Assembly (NCBI RefSeq): GCF_003610915.1
Contig: NZ_NSDJ01000001.1
Location: 3,658,001 to 3,722,000, forward strand
Direction of reading: 5' to 3'
From: Rahnella variigena
GTDB taxonomy: Bacteria; Pseudomonadota; Gammaproteobacteria; Enterobacterales; Enterobacteriaceae
Length of the DNA: 64,000 nucleotides
Shown: positions 10,070-19,614 of the stretch, piece by piece
Numbering within the stretch: the first letter of the stretch is position 1
How the letters are laid out: every line of letters begins with the position of its first letter
Made by a program: the position numbers and the translations under genes
The notes under the pieces: model-generated
What the model saw: only the letters and a program-made list of their open reading frames with translations
Told to the model about the DNA's origin: nothing
The model's database searches: none

Positions 10070-10383
10070 GGAAACTCCTGGATTCCCGGTGGCTAGACGG
10101 GGCGGTATTATTGACTAAGCGCGGGACAATTGGAAATGATAACCGGCATATTGACCAAATAATTGCTTCGCTACGCAAACGATTACTTTTTAGTTACCTT
10201 TAATTCACTTTTCCTTCTTAACCTGTCTCCGCGTCAACACGCCATTTAAAGCGCTTTATGTGATTTGAAACTTTCCATAGCCAAAATTGAGATTTCCGCT
10301 CTGCCGCCTTCCCCTGCTAGGTTTACTTCACTTCGTTAATAAAAATGATAGTTCTATAACAGATTGTTATAAGGAATAAGTGA
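10070..10383. other. pyrD-ssuE divergent intergenic region
   Basis: 314 bp. Holds the pyrD leader and promoter on the left, a 12-bp perfect palindrome TAAAGCGCTTTA (10246-10257), and on the right TATAAC-AGATT-GTTATA (10355-10371), an inverted repeat just ahead of the ssuE Shine-Dalgarno. No E. coli-type elf fimbrial genes are present. Confidence 0.7.
10143..10188 (-). promoter_or_regulatory. pyrD promoter with PurR-like operator
   Basis: On the minus strand, -35 TTGCGT (10173-10178) and a weak -10 TCAATA (10149-10154) are 18 bp apart, with GCCGG directly after the -10. The plus-strand sequence ACGCAAACGATTACTT (10173-10188) has a perfect PurR left half (ACGCAAACG) and a degenerate right half, covering the -35. 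PurR control of pyrD is known in E. coli. The assignment here is by motif. Confidence 0.6.
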
Positions 10384-10965
10384 ATGCGCGTAATCACACT
10401 GGCCGGCAGCCCACGACAACCTTCCCGCTCCTCTTCCCTGCTGGCGCTCAGCCATCAGTGGCTGGCGAGCCGGGGCGTCGAAGTCTTTACCTACAATATT
10501 CAGGATTTTTCGGCTGATGATTTGTTATTTGCCAATTTTGCCAGCCCTCAGTTGAAGCAACTGAATGCTGAACTGGCGAGCGCAGATGGCCTGATTGTCG
10601 CCACGCCGGTGTACAAGGCGTCTTTTTCAGGTGCGCTGAAAACTCTGCTGGATTTACTGCCCGAGCGCGCACTCGACCATAAAGTCGTTTTGCCACTGGC
10701 GACGGCCGGATCGATCGGCCACATGCTGGCCGTCGATTATGCGCTGAAACCTGTGCTGGCCTCGCTGAAAGCGCAGGAAGTTTTACAGGGTGTTTTCGCC
10801 GATGACAGTCTGATCACTGATTATCAGACGTTCCCGGCCAGGCTGGATCCGGCGCTGGAAGAGCGTCTGACCGAATCGCTGGAAAACTTCTATCTGGCAC
10901 TGAGCCGCCGCCGTCCGCAAATTCCGTCTGTCACTTCCCTTTCCGCGCAAGCTCTGCGCGTCTGA
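10384..10965 (+). CDS. ssuE: SsuE, NAD(P)H-dependent FMN reductase
   Basis: Supplies reduced FMN to the alkanesulfonate monooxygenase SsuD. Flavodoxin-like fold of 193 residues with the phosphate-binding [16 protein letters not shown] near the N-terminus and [21 protein letters not shown] in the middle. First gene of ssuEADCB, used to obtain sulfur from sulfonates when sulfate is scarce; in E. coli expression needs the LysR-type regulator Cbl. SD AAGGAATAAG precedes the ATG. The gap to ssuA is 18 bp. Confidence 0.95.
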   Translation: MRVITLAGSPRQPSRSSSLLALSHQWLASRGVEVFTYNIQDFSADDLLFANFASPQLKQLNAELASADGLIVATPVYKASFSGALKTLLDLLPERALDHKVVLPLATAGSIGHMLAVDYALKPVLASLKAQEVLQGVFADDSLITDYQTFPARLDPALEERLTESLENFYLALSRRRPQIPSVTSLSAQALRV

Positions 10966-10983
10966 AATTAAAAGGAATTAATC

Positions 10984-11958
10984 ATGCCTTCGTCTTTCTC
11001 TTTATTACGTCGGTTGCCCGTCATCGCCGGACTGGTCACCAGCCTGATATTCGCCGCAACAGCCTCAGCACAGGAAAAGGATCCTGCGCAATTACGCATC
11101 GCTTATCAGAAAGGATCCGTCGGACTGGTGCTGGCCAAATCTCATCAGCTGCTGGAAAAACGTTTCCCGGACACCAAAATCAGCTGGGTGGAATTTCCCG
11201 CTGGTCCGCAGATCCTTGAAGCTCTGAACGTCGGCAGTATTGATTTGGGCGGTACAGGCGATTTACCGCCACTATTTGCACAAGCGGCCGGGGCGGATCT
11301 TCTTTATATCGGTTCAGAACCGCCGAAACCAAAAGCGGAAGTGATTCTGGTCGACAGTAACAGTCCGATCAAAACCGTGGCAGATCTCAAAGGCCATAAA
11401 GTCGCATTCCAGAAAGGCTCCAGTTCACACAACTTATTGCTTCGTGCCCTGCAACAGGCAGGTCTTAAATTCAGTGATATCCAGCCGGTCTATCTGACAC
11501 CTGCCGACGCGCGCGCCGCGTTTCAGCAGCATGACGTCGATGCCTGGGCTATCTGGGATCCTTACTACTCCGCCGCAGAAGTTCAGGGCGATGTTCGCGT
11601 GCTGACCGACGGCTCGACGCTGCATCAGACCGGTTCCTTCTATCTTGCGCCGAAAAAATATACCGAGGCCAATCCTCAGTTCATCAGTCAGGTACTGGAT
11701 GTGTTAACGCAGGCGAATGCGCTGACCAAAACTGACCGCGAACAAAGTATCAAACTGCTTTCTCAGTCGATGGGATTACCGGAAAAAGTGGTCGCCTCTT
11801 ATCTGGATCATTTGCCGGATATGCCAATCACTCCGGTCAATGCCGAGACGGAAAAGCGCCAGCAGCAAACCGCCGACCTGTTTTATCAGAACCACATTTT
11901 GCCAAAGCCGGTTGAAATCAAAGACCGCATCTGGAAACCGGCTGTACAGGCCAACTGA
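10984..11958 (+). CDS. ssuA: SsuA, periplasmic aliphatic sulfonate-binding protein
   Basis: Substrate-binding component of the SsuABC importer. The 324-residue precursor has a Sec signal peptide (PSSFSLLRRLPVIAGLVT..., cleavage probably after ATASA near residue 29). The mature part has the type 2 periplasmic-binding fold: LRIAYQKGSVGLVLAKS, GSIDLGGTGDLPPLFA, FQKGSSSHNLLLRAL and DAWAIWDPYYSAAE. SD AAAGGAATTAAT is 4 nt from the ATG. It is followed by a 59-bp gap to ssuD, the widest in the operon. Confidence 0.95.
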   Translation: MPSSFSLLRRLPVIAGLVTSLIFAATASAQEKDPAQLRIAYQKGSVGLVLAKSHQLLEKRFPDTKISWVEFPAGPQILEALNVGSIDLGGTGDLPPLFAQAAGADLLYIGSEPPKPKAEVILVDSNSPIKTVADLKGHKVAFQKGSSSHNLLLRALQQAGLKFSDIQPVYLTPADARAAFQQHDVDAWAIWDPYYSAAEVQGDVRVLTDGSTLHQTGSFYLAPKKYTEANPQFISQVLDVLTQANALTKTDREQSIKLLSQSMGLPEKVVASYLDHLPDMPITPVNAETEKRQQQTADLFYQNHILPKPVEIKDRIWKPAVQAN

Positions 11959-12017
11959 ACCCTAATTTAGCCGCCGCTGAGCGGTCATGAATCAAAAAAC
12001 TTTGAGAGGAACATACT

Positions 12018-13172
12018 ATGAGTCTGAACGTATTCTGGTTTTTACCCACCCATGGCGATGGTCGTTATTTAGGAACTGAAGAAGGTGCCCGTGTGGTAGA
12101 CCACGGTTATCTCCAGCAGATTGCTCAGGCCGCGGACCGCTTAGGTTTCGGCGGTGTACTGCTGCCGACCGGCCGTTCATGTGAAGACTCATGGCTCGTC
12201 GCGGCTTCTCTGATTTCTGTCACGCAACGCCTGAAATTCCTGGTGGCGCTGCGCCCGGGGATTATCTCCCCGACACTGGCCGCCCGTCAGGCGGCGACAC
12301 TCGACCGGCTTTCCGGCGGTCGTGCGTTGTTTAATCTGGTGACCGGCGGTGATCCGTCTGAACTGGCAGCGGAAGGTTTACATCTCAATCATAAAGAACG
12401 GTATGAAGCTTCAGCAGAATTTACCCGTATCTGGCGCCGCGTACTTGAAGGCGAAACGGTTGATTACGAAGGTAAACATATTCAGGTAAAAGGCGCGAGC
12501 CTGATGCATCCGCCGGTTCAGTACCCTCGCCCGCCGCTCTATTTCGGCGGGTCTTCCGACGAAGCGCAGGATCTGGCCGCCGAGCAGGTGGAACTGTATC
12601 TGACCTGGGGCGAACCTCCGGCGTTAGTGAAAGAGAAAATTGAGCAAGTGCGTGCCAAAGCTGCCGCAAAAGGCCGCACAGTGCGTTTCGGTATTCGTCT
12701 GCACGTGATTGTGCGTGAAACCAACGAAGAAGCCTGGCGCGCCGCCGACAAACTGATCGCCAACGTGGATGACGAAACTATTCAGCGCGCACAGGCCGCT
12801 TTCGCCAAAACCGATTCCGTCGGTCAGCACCGCATGGCAGCGTTGCACGGCGGCGACCGCAACAAGCTGGAAATCTATCCGAATCTCTGGGCAGGTATCG
12901 GTCTGGTGCGCACCGGCGCAGGAACAGCACTGGTCGGCGATGGCCCGACTGTCGCTGCGCGTATGCAGGAATATGCGGATCTGGGCATCGACACCTTCAT
13001 TTTCTCCGGTTATCCGCATCTGGAAGAAGCGTACCGCGTCAGCGAATTACTGTTCCCGCATCTGGATCTGGCCAAACCGGAAGATGACAACACTGTGAAG
13101 AAAGCCATTTTGCCGCGCGGTGAACTGGTCGCTCATGACTTTGCGAACAAACGCACTGCCAGCCAGCATTAA
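12018..13172 (+). CDS. ssuD: SsuD, FMNH2-dependent alkanesulfonate monooxygenase
   Basis: Cleaves C1-substituted alkanesulfonates to an aldehyde and sulfite with FMNH2 and oxygen. The product is 384 residues, near the family length of about 381, and of the bacterial luciferase-like fold. Visible conserved blocks include [18 protein letters not shown], the catalytic Cys region [33 protein letters not shown], and [19 protein letters not shown] near the end. It depends on SsuE, three genes upstream in function and two in order, for reduced flavin. Confidence 0.97.
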   Translation: MSLNVFWFLPTHGDGRYLGTEEGARVVDHGYLQQIAQAADRLGFGGVLLPTGRSCEDSWLVAASLISVTQRLKFLVALRPGIISPTLAARQAATLDRLSGGRALFNLVTGGDPSELAAEGLHLNHKERYEASAEFTRIWRRVLEGETVDYEGKHIQVKGASLMHPPVQYPRPPLYFGGSSDEAQDLAAEQVELYLTWGEPPALVKEKIEQVRAKAAAKGRTVRFGIRLHVIVRETNEEAWRAADKLIANVDDETIQRAQAAFAKTDSVGQHRMAALHGGDRNKLEIYPNLWAGIGLVRTGAGTALVGDGPTVAARMQEYADLGIDTFIFSGYPHLEEAYRVSELLFPHLDLAKPEDDNTVKKAILPRGELVAHDFANKRTASQH

Positions 13173-13183
13173 GGAGAACGCAG

Positions 13184-13975
13184 ATGACAACGACACAACG
13201 CTGGCTGAACCGCGTGGCTCCGTGGATTGTGCCGGTGGTACTCATCGGCGGCTGGCAGCTGGCGGTGGAAGCCGGCTGGCTATCCAACCGTATTCTGCCG
13301 GCACCGAGCGCCGTGGTAGAAGCCTTCTGGACACTGGCGAAAAGCGGTGACCTGTGGCAAAACCTGAAAATCAGTTCCTTCCGCGCATTGATTGGCTTCG
13401 CTATCGGCGGCAGTCTCGGGTTGCTGCTCGGTTTTATCACCGGGCTTTCCCGCTGGGGCGAGCGTCTGCTGGACAGTTCGCTGCAAATGCTGCGTAACAT
13501 TCCGCATCTGGCGCTGATCCCGCTGGTGATTCTGTGGTTTGGCATTGACGAATCTGCCAAGATTTTCCTGGTGGCACTGGGAACGTTGTTCCCGATTTAT
13601 CTCAATACTTATCACGGAATTCGCAACATTGACCGCGGTCTGCTGGAGATGTCGCGCAGTTACGGACTTTCCGGTTTCCCGCTGTTTATTCAGGTGGTGT
13701 TACCGGGCGCGTTGCCTTCGATTATGGTCGGCGTGCGCTTTGCGCTGGGGTTCATGTGGCTGACGCTGATTGTGGCGGAAACCATCTCCGCCAACTCCGG
13801 GATTGGTTATCTGGCGATGAACGCCCGCGAGTTTTTACAAACTGACGTCGTGGTTGTCGCCATCGTGCTGTACGCCATTCTTGGCAAACTGGCCGATGTT
13901 CTTGCCCGCCTGCTGGAAAGTGTCTGGCTGCGCTGGCACCCTGCTTATCAGAAAAAACAAGGAGATGCCGCATGA
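13184..13975 (+). CDS. ssuC: SsuC, sulfonate ABC transporter permease
   Basis: Inner-membrane permease of SsuABC, 263 residues. It has about six membrane segments and the cytoplasmic EAA-type loop ([28 protein letters not shown]) that docks on SsuB. It begins 11 bp after ssuD with SD AAGGAGAAC, and overlaps ssuB by 4 bp (ATGA), indicating translational coupling. Confidence 0.95.
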   Translation: MTTTQRWLNRVAPWIVPVVLIGGWQLAVEAGWLSNRILPAPSAVVEAFWTLAKSGDLWQNLKISSFRALIGFAIGGSLGLLLGFITGLSRWGERLLDSSLQMLRNIPHLALIPLVILWFGIDESAKIFLVALGTLFPIYLNTYHGIRNIDRGLLEMSRSYGLSGFPLFIQVVLPGALPSIMVGVRFALGFMWLTLIVAETISANSGIGYLAMNAREFLQTDVVVVAIVLYAILGKLADVLARLLESVWLRWHPAYQKKQGDAA

Positions 13976-14754
13976 GCGCCCCCGCACGCATTCCGCAAGG
14001 CACGCCGGTGACTCTCTCCGGTATCACGAAAAAATACGGCAACCGCGCCGTGCTCAACGATATTAATCTGCGCATTCCGCCCGGCCAGTTTGTGGCAGTA
14101 GTCGGTCGCAGCGGTTGTGGCAAAAGCACCCTGCTGCGTTTACTGGCCGGGCTGGAGAAAACCACGCAGGGCGAGTTGCTCAGCGCCAGCGCGCCGCTAA
14201 GTCAGGTACGCGATGACACGCGCCTTATGTTTCAGGATGACCGCCTGCTGCCATGGAAAAAGGTGATTGATAACGTCGGTCTGGGTCTGAAAGGCAAATG
14301 GCGTGAAGCCGCACTGGCTGCGCTGGAAGAAGTCGGCCTGGCGGATCGTGCCGATGACTGGCCTTCTGCATTATCCGGCGGACAGAAACAACGCGTGGCA
14401 CTGGCACGTGCATTAATTCATCGCCCGCGTCTGTTATTGCTTGATGAACCGCTGGGCGCGCTGGATGCCCTGACGCGCATCGAGATGCAAAGCCTGATCG
14501 AGCGTTTGTGGCAGCAACATGATTTCACGGTTTTGCTGGTGACGCATGATGTCAGCGAAGCCGTGACCGTGGCTGACCGGGTGATCCTGATTGATCAGGG
14601 GCAGATTGGTATGGATTTGACGGTTGACCTGCCGCGTCCGCGCCGTAAAGGTTCTGCGCGACTGGCGGAGCTGGAAGCTGAAGTGCTGGAACGTGTACTG
14701 ACGCCGCAGCCGTTGCAAAATGTGGCTCAGGAAGCGAAGCGCGCACAAAACTAA
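13972..14754 (+). CDS. ssuB: SsuB, sulfonate ABC transporter ATPase
   Basis: ATPase subunit that drives SsuC-mediated import. The 260-residue protein has Walker [10 protein letters not shown] at 45-53, Q-loop [10 protein letters not shown], signature [15 protein letters not shown] and Walker B with D-loop [15 protein letters not shown], then H-loop LLVTHD. It is last in the operon, with a strong bidirectional terminator about 30 bp downstream. Confidence 0.96.
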   Translation: MSAPARIPQGTPVTLSGITKKYGNRAVLNDINLRIPPGQFVAVVGRSGCGKSTLLRLLAGLEKTTQGELLSASAPLSQVRDDTRLMFQDDRLLPWKKVIDNVGLGLKGKWREAALAALEEVGLADRADDWPSALSGGQKQRVALARALIHRPRLLLLDEPLGALDALTRIEMQSLIERLWQQHDFTVLLVTHDVSEAVTVADRVILIDQGQIGMDLTVDLPRPRRKGSARLAELEAEVLERVLTPQPLQNVAQEAKRAQN

Positions 14755-14781
14755 TTTCATCTTTCAGAGAATTAAAAACGT

Positions 14782-14812
14782 AAAAAGGGCGATGTCTCCA
14801 TCGCCCTTTTTT
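14782..14812. terminator. Bidirectional terminator between ssuB and pepN
   Basis: Perfect hairpin AAAAAGGGCGATG / CATCGCCCTTTTT with a 4-nt loop. The A and T tracts on both sides serve both convergent genes. Confidence 0.9.
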
Positions 14813-14839
14813 ATTGCCGCTATTTGCTGTTACAAGCGA

Positions 14840-17455
14840 TTACGCATCTAACGCTTTGGTAATTTTCTCGAACAAATCACCGGACAGATTTTCCAGCCCT
14901 TTCAGCTGTTCCAGCGCCTGACGCATCAGCGCCTGACGGTTCTGGTCATAGCGTTTCAGGCGGATCAGCGGCTCAATCATGCGCGCTGCAACCTGCGGGT
15001 TACGGGTGTTGAGATCTGTCAGCATTTCAGTCAGGAACTGATAACCGCTGCCGTCTGCCGCGTGGAATGCAGAAGGATTGGCAGAGGCAAATGCACCGAC
15101 TAATGAACGGACGCGGTTCGGGTTGCCCATGCTGAATGAACGGTGGTTCAGCAGTGAACGGACTTTCTGCAACACATCGGCTGCCGGGCTGGTCGCCTGC
15201 TGGATAAACCATTTATCCATGACCAGACCGTCGTGATGCCAGCGTTCGTCATAGGCCGCCATCAGCGATTCACGGCAAGGCAGCTGCGCGGAAACCGCCG
15301 CAGACATCGCTGCCAGAGAATCCGTCATGTTATCTGCCTGTTCAAATTGTGCCTTAACAAGCTGATCAGCCAGCGTCACATCGGCAAAAGCCAGATAATG
15401 CAGGCAGGTGTTACGCAGCGAACGTTTACCGATATCTTCATGCACTACACGGTACGCTGGCAGACGGTTAGCGTTGTAAACCGCCAGGAATTCATCGGCC
15501 ATTTCGGTCGCCAGACAACGGGTAATCGCATCGTGAACCGCACTGATCGCTTCCGGATCGATAATTTCGAACAGTTCAGCGATTTCGTTCTCAGATGGCA
15601 GAGTCAGGATCTGCGCCGCCAGTGCCGGATCGATATTCTCATCCAGCAATACCGCCCGGAACGCATCCGCCACATGCAGCGGCAGAGACAGCGGTTGTTT
15701 CTGCTGATGACGCGCCACGTTCAGCTTGATGTAAATTGCCAGCAAACTTTGCGCCGCATCCCAGCGGGCGAAATCGTTACGCGCGTATTTCATCAGGAAA
15801 GTCAGCTGATGATCGCCCCATTTGTAATCGAGTTTCACCGGTGCGGAGAATTCACGTAATAAAGAAGGCACCGGCTGATATTCCACGTCGTCAAATACGA
15901 ACGTTTGCTCAGCTTCGGTCACGTTAAGCACGTTGCTGACTGTCTGACCGTTTTGTTTCAGCGCAATCACGTTGCCCTGCGGGTCATACAGTTCGATATC
16001 CAGCGGAATGTGAAGTGGCAGCTTTTCAGTCTGATCAGGCGTCGCCGGTGTTTTCTGGCTGACAGTCAGAGTGTATTGCTGTTTTTCCACATCATAGTCA
16101 TCGCGCACGGTCAGCACCGGCGTACCGGACTGGCTGTACCAGCGGCGGAACAGTGACAGATCCACGTTTGACGCGTCTTCCATCGCCTGCACAAAGTCGT
16201 CACAGGTCGCGGCGCTGCCGTCATGACGCTCAAAGTACAGCTGCATCCCGGCCTGGAATTTCTCTTCACCGAGCAAAGTGTGCAGCATACGGATGACTTC
16301 TGAACCTTTCTCATACACCGTCAGGGTGTAGAAGTTGTTCATCTCAATGACTTTTTCAGGGCGGATCGGGTGCGCCATCGGGCTGGCATCTTCAGAGAAC
16401 TGCGCGCCACGCATCACACGGACGTTATCGATACGGTTGACTGAGCGCGATCCCAGATCAGAACTAAATTCCTGATCACGGAAAACGGTCAGGCCTTCTT
16501 TCAGGCTCAGCTGGAACCAGTCGCGGCAGGTCACGCGGTTACCGGTCCAGTTATGGAAGTATTCGTGGCCGATCACTGCTTCGATACCGAGATAATCTTT
16601 GTCTGTGGCGGTTTCGGCTTTCGCCAGCACGTATTTGGAGTTAAAGACGTTCAGGCCTTTGTTTTCCATTGCGCCCATGTTGAAGAAATCAACGGCAACA
16701 ATCATAAAGATGTCGAGGTCGTATTCCAGATTGAAACGGGTTTCGTCCCATTTCATGGATTGCTTCAGGGATTCCATCGCCCAGCCGGCGCGATCCAGAT
16801 TGCCACGGTCGACGAACAGTTCCAGCGCTACATCACGACCCGAGCGGGTTTTGAAGGAATCACGCAGGACATCGAAATCACCAGCGACCAGCGCAAACAG
16901 GTAGCAAGGTTTCGGGAACGGGTCTTCCCATTTGATCCAGTGCTTACCGCCTTCCAGTTCACCCTGATCAATACGGTTACCGTTGGACAGCAAATAAGGA
17001 TAACGGGCTTTGTCCGCCACGATGCGGGTGGTGAAACGCGCCAGAACGTCCGGGCGATCCAGATAATAGGTAATGTGGCGGAAACCTTCTGCTTCGCACT
17101 GGGTACACAGCGCTTCACCGGAAAGGTACAGCCCTTCCAGTGCGGTATTTTTCGCCGGATGAATTTCGTTAACAATCGCCAGTTCAAACGCTTCCGGCAG
17201 GCCGGTAACTTCAAGCACGCCTTCTTTTAACTGATATTTCGGCCAGTCCTGACCGTTAATTTTCAGACTGATCAGCGTCAGATCTTCACCGTTGAGCACC
17301 AGCGGCGCGCCTTCGGCACCCTGTCGTTTAATCTGACTGACAGCAGTCACGATGGTTTTCTGTGCATCAAGCTCAAAATTAAGGTCGATATCCGTGATGG
17401 TATAGTCCGGCGCACGATAGTCATGGCGGAACTTGGCTTGTGGCAGTTGAGTCAT
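14840..17455 (-). CDS. pepN: PepN, aminopeptidase N
   Basis: Cytoplasmic M1 zinc metallopeptidase that removes N-terminal residues with broad specificity. The 871 residues match E. coli (870). Substrate-recognition motif GAMEN is present (MGAMENKGLNVF), followed by the zinc site HEYFHNWTGNRVTCRDWFQL (HEXXH plus the downstream Glu in KEGLTVFRDQEFS). The domain III and helical C-terminal domain IV are complete. It is monocistronic, convergent with ssuB and divergent from the MFS gene. Confidence 0.97.
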   Translation of the reverse strand: MTQLPQAKFRHDYRAPDYTITDIDLNFELDAQKTIVTAVSQIKRQGAEGAPLVLNGEDLTLISLKINGQDWPKYQLKEGVLEVTGLPEAFELAIVNEIHPAKNTALEGLYLSGEALCTQCEAEGFRHITYYLDRPDVLARFTTRIVADKARYPYLLSNGNRIDQGELEGGKHWIKWEDPFPKPCYLFALVAGDFDVLRDSFKTRSGRDVALELFVDRGNLDRAGWAMESLKQSMKWDETRFNLEYDLDIFMIVAVDFFNMGAMENKGLNVFNSKYVLAKAETATDKDYLGIEAVIGHEYFHNWTGNRVTCRDWFQLSLKEGLTVFRDQEFSSDLGSRSVNRIDNVRVMRGAQFSEDASPMAHPIRPEKVIEMNNFYTLTVYEKGSEVIRMLHTLLGEEKFQAGMQLYFERHDGSAATCDDFVQAMEDASNVDLSLFRRWYSQSGTPVLTVRDDYDVEKQQYTLTVSQKTPATPDQTEKLPLHIPLDIELYDPQGNVIALKQNGQTVSNVLNVTEAEQTFVFDDVEYQPVPSLLREFSAPVKLDYKWGDHQLTFLMKYARNDFARWDAAQSLLAIYIKLNVARHQQKQPLSLPLHVADAFRAVLLDENIDPALAAQILTLPSENEIAELFEIIDPEAISAVHDAITRCLATEMADEFLAVYNANRLPAYRVVHEDIGKRSLRNTCLHYLAFADVTLADQLVKAQFEQADNMTDSLAAMSAAVSAQLPCRESLMAAYDERWHHDGLVMDKWFIQQATSPAADVLQKVRSLLNHRSFSMGNPNRVRSLVGAFASANPSAFHAADGSGYQFLTEMLTDLNTRNPQVAARMIEPLIRLKRYDQNRQALMRQALEQLKGLENLSGDLFEKITKALDA

Positions 17456-17865
17456 AAAAAACCTTTTGGCGTTTTCATTGTTTATGGTGATGACGATTCA
17501 TGGCATCTAAGCGGGTGCTTTTCATCAGCGAATCGCTGCGCAGAGCCCTGCCGGCCTTCATTCTTTTCTCTTTAAACTCTAACACAGGCATCAGAAAATC
17601 CCAGATTGTTGCCAGTTTGTGAGTGCGTATGCGCACCTTTCAACCAAAACACAGAAATTTGTCTTACAGGACCTTTGGGCGGTCAAAAGTGGAAGTCCGA
17701 TCTGCATCACATTCTGAACCGATAAAACTGTACTTTTCGCAATGTGTTTTTGCGCAGTTTTTTATGCTCTATTTTCTTATTCGTTATAAAAATTCAATAT
17801 TTAAATCCGAACGGGAGTCATTAGCATGATCATGAATACGATGAATCACTAAGGCTAATAATAAA
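17456..17865. other. pepN-MFS divergent intergenic region
   Basis: 410 bp. It becomes A/T-rich toward the transporter and holds the pepN leader, a short palindrome GTGCG-TATG-CGCAC near 17620-17635, and a TTATAAAA box near 17783-17790 that could be a -10. An eight-codon ORF MIMNTMNH (17826-17852) ends 13 nt before the transporter start and could be a leader peptide. No convincing longer gene is seen; a 68-codon plus-strand frame here lacks homology I recognise. Confidence 0.5.
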
Positions 17866-19278
17866 ATGAGTGACACCTGCGCTCCCGTTATGGGGATACC
17901 AAAACAAAAAACATTAAATAACAAGACATTATCAGCCCGCATTGACGCGCTTCCTGCCTCCGCCGGACTCTGGCGCTTCATCATATTGCTGTCACTGGGT
18001 GGATTCTTCGAACTCTACGACCTTTTCGAAACTGGATACATTAGTTCGGGTTTACTGGCAGAGAACATATTTCATATCGGCACTGCGGGAGTATTTGGTA
18101 TATCCGATCAGGCTGCCTTCGCTTCTTCCACATTTTTAGGTCTTTTTTTTGGCGCGAGTCTTCTGGCACCCAATGCTGACCGCTTCGGCCGACGCATGAC
18201 ATTCATGTTTGCGCTGGCGTGGTACGGCTGTTTTTCGTTGCTGATGTCGTTCCAGAACACCGCTGAAGGCATCATCCTTTGTCGTTTTCTGGTCGGTGTT
18301 GGCCTGGGCCTTGAGCTGGTGACTATCGATACGTATCTCACCGAATGGGTGCCGAGTCATATGCGCAGCCGCGCTTTTGCGTTCGCCTTCTTTATTCAGT
18401 TTCTTTCTGTACCGGCTGTCGCGCTGATGTCATGGTGGCTGGTACCGCAAACCTTTTTCGGGCTGACAGGCTGGCGTTACGTGGTGATTGCGGGTGCGTT
18501 GTGCTCGCTGGTTGTGTGGATTGTGCGTAAAAACCTGCCGGAGTCCGCCCGCTGGCTGGCGCAACAGGGACGTCACGAAGACGCACATAATGTCGTGAGC
18601 GCGATGGAAAAACGCTGCGGCGTAAGCAATAGTCCGGCGTACATCGCAGAAGAAAGCCCCGCTGAATTGCCGCGAAAAGGCACGTTCAGGGAAATCTGGT
18701 CACCTGAATACCGCAAACGGACGCTCATGCTGACAGTCATGAACTTTTTCCAGGCGATTGGTTTCTTCGGCTTTGGCAACTGGCTGCCCGCCCTGCTTTC
18801 CGGCAAAGGCACGACCGTCACCCACAGTTTGCTGTACGCCTTCTTTATCACGCTAGCGTATCCTCTCGGCTCACTTATTTGCAGCCGGTATGCGGATAAA
18901 ATTGAAAACAAATGGCAAATTGTTCTCTCGTCATTGATGACAGTGGTTTTCGGCACCTTATTCGCTCTGCAGACCCATCCGGTGATGTTGGTGATTTGCG
19001 GCTTCCTGATCACTTATTCCAACGCCTGGCTGACCTTTAGCTATCACGCGTATCAGACAGAAGTGTTCCCGACACATATCCGGGCTCGCGCCGTTGGCTT
19101 TTGTTATTCTTTCAGCCGCCTGTCGACCGTTTTCAGCAGCATTTTGATCGGCCTGATCCTGCAATATGCCGGAACGCAGGGCGTGATAGCGTTCATTGTC
19201 GTTAGCATGATCATCGTGATGCTGGTTATCGGCATTTTCGGACCTAAAACGCGGGGCATTAATTTAGAAAACATCTGA
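17866..19278 (+). CDS. MFS transporter (metabolite:H+ symporter type)
   Basis: Twelve-segment major facilitator of 470 residues; substrate unknown. The first helix reads LSLGGFFELYDLFETGYISSGL, a pattern of the sugar/metabolite-H+ symporter subfamilies. Loop 2-3 carries motif A as ADRFGRRMTF, and the FLVGVGLGLELVTIDTYLTEWVPSHMRSRAFA segment carries the helix 4-5 signature with R-G-R type charges. A cytoplasmic central loop lies around residues 220-280. The start at 17866 has a weak SD (TAAGG); a second ATG lies eight codons in. In E. coli pepN and pncB are adjacent, so this gene is an insertion in the conserved block, probably lineage-specific or acquired. I cannot name the substrate. Confidence 0.85.
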   Translation: MSDTCAPVMGIPKQKTLNNKTLSARIDALPASAGLWRFIILLSLGGFFELYDLFETGYISSGLLAENIFHIGTAGVFGISDQAAFASSTFLGLFFGASLLAPNADRFGRRMTFMFALAWYGCFSLLMSFQNTAEGIILCRFLVGVGLGLELVTIDTYLTEWVPSHMRSRAFAFAFFIQFLSVPAVALMSWWLVPQTFFGLTGWRYVVIAGALCSLVVWIVRKNLPESARWLAQQGRHEDAHNVVSAMEKRCGVSNSPAYIAEESPAELPRKGTFREIWSPEYRKRTLMLTVMNFFQAIGFFGFGNWLPALLSGKGTTVTHSLLYAFFITLAYPLGSLICSRYADKIENKWQIVLSSLMTVVFGTLFALQTHPVMLVICGFLITYSNAWLTFSYHAYQTEVFPTHIRARAVGFCYSFSRLSTVFSSILIGLILQYAGTQGVIAFIVVSMIIVMLVIGIFGPKTRGINLENI

Positions 19279-19318
19279 TCGTTTACTATCGTGAACAAAC
19301 GAAGCGTAATGAACACAC

Positions 19319-19349
19319 AAAAATCGGGGTAAAAACGCCCCGATTTTTC
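19319..19349 (+). terminator. Terminator of the MFS gene
   Basis: AAAATCGGGG pairs with CCCCGATTTTT around an 8-nt loop, followed by T residues. Confidence 0.88.
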
Positions 19350-19614
19350 TTTTATGAATGTCAGGTTGATTAAATTTATGTAATCAATTTGTGCTTTTTT
19401 TAAACCGAAAAATCGCCTGTTTGCCCATATTTCCTATGTTTAAGCACAATTAAGCCTCGACCACCCGCAGACAATTATGATGTGATGAGGGTTCTTTGAA
19501 AGGATAATACGGTATACTTCACAGACTTTGCTGTTTTATCCAGAACGTTTTTTTTACGGAACGGTTGTTTGTGTTCAAACACTCAGTTTCTGACGAGGAT
19601 GCTGTAAGCGCGCT
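19350..19614 (+). promoter_or_regulatory. pncB upstream region
   Basis: About 265 bp. It holds a TATACT -10-like box (19513-19518) and, in the presumed leader, a palindrome TGTTTG-TGTT-CAAACA (19566-19581). The palindrome resembles the TGTTTA/TAAACA NadR operator arms but has a 4-bp instead of 6-bp spacer, so NadR binding is only a possibility. Confidence 0.45.

Noticed and set aside
15233..15859. 208-codon open frame on the plus strand
   Set aside because: Antisense to the C-terminal half of pepN; no homology and no independent ribosome site.
17623..17829. 68-codon frame upstream of the MFS gene
   Set aside because: No Shine-Dalgarno, unusual composition and no known relatives; it crosses the probable transporter promoter.
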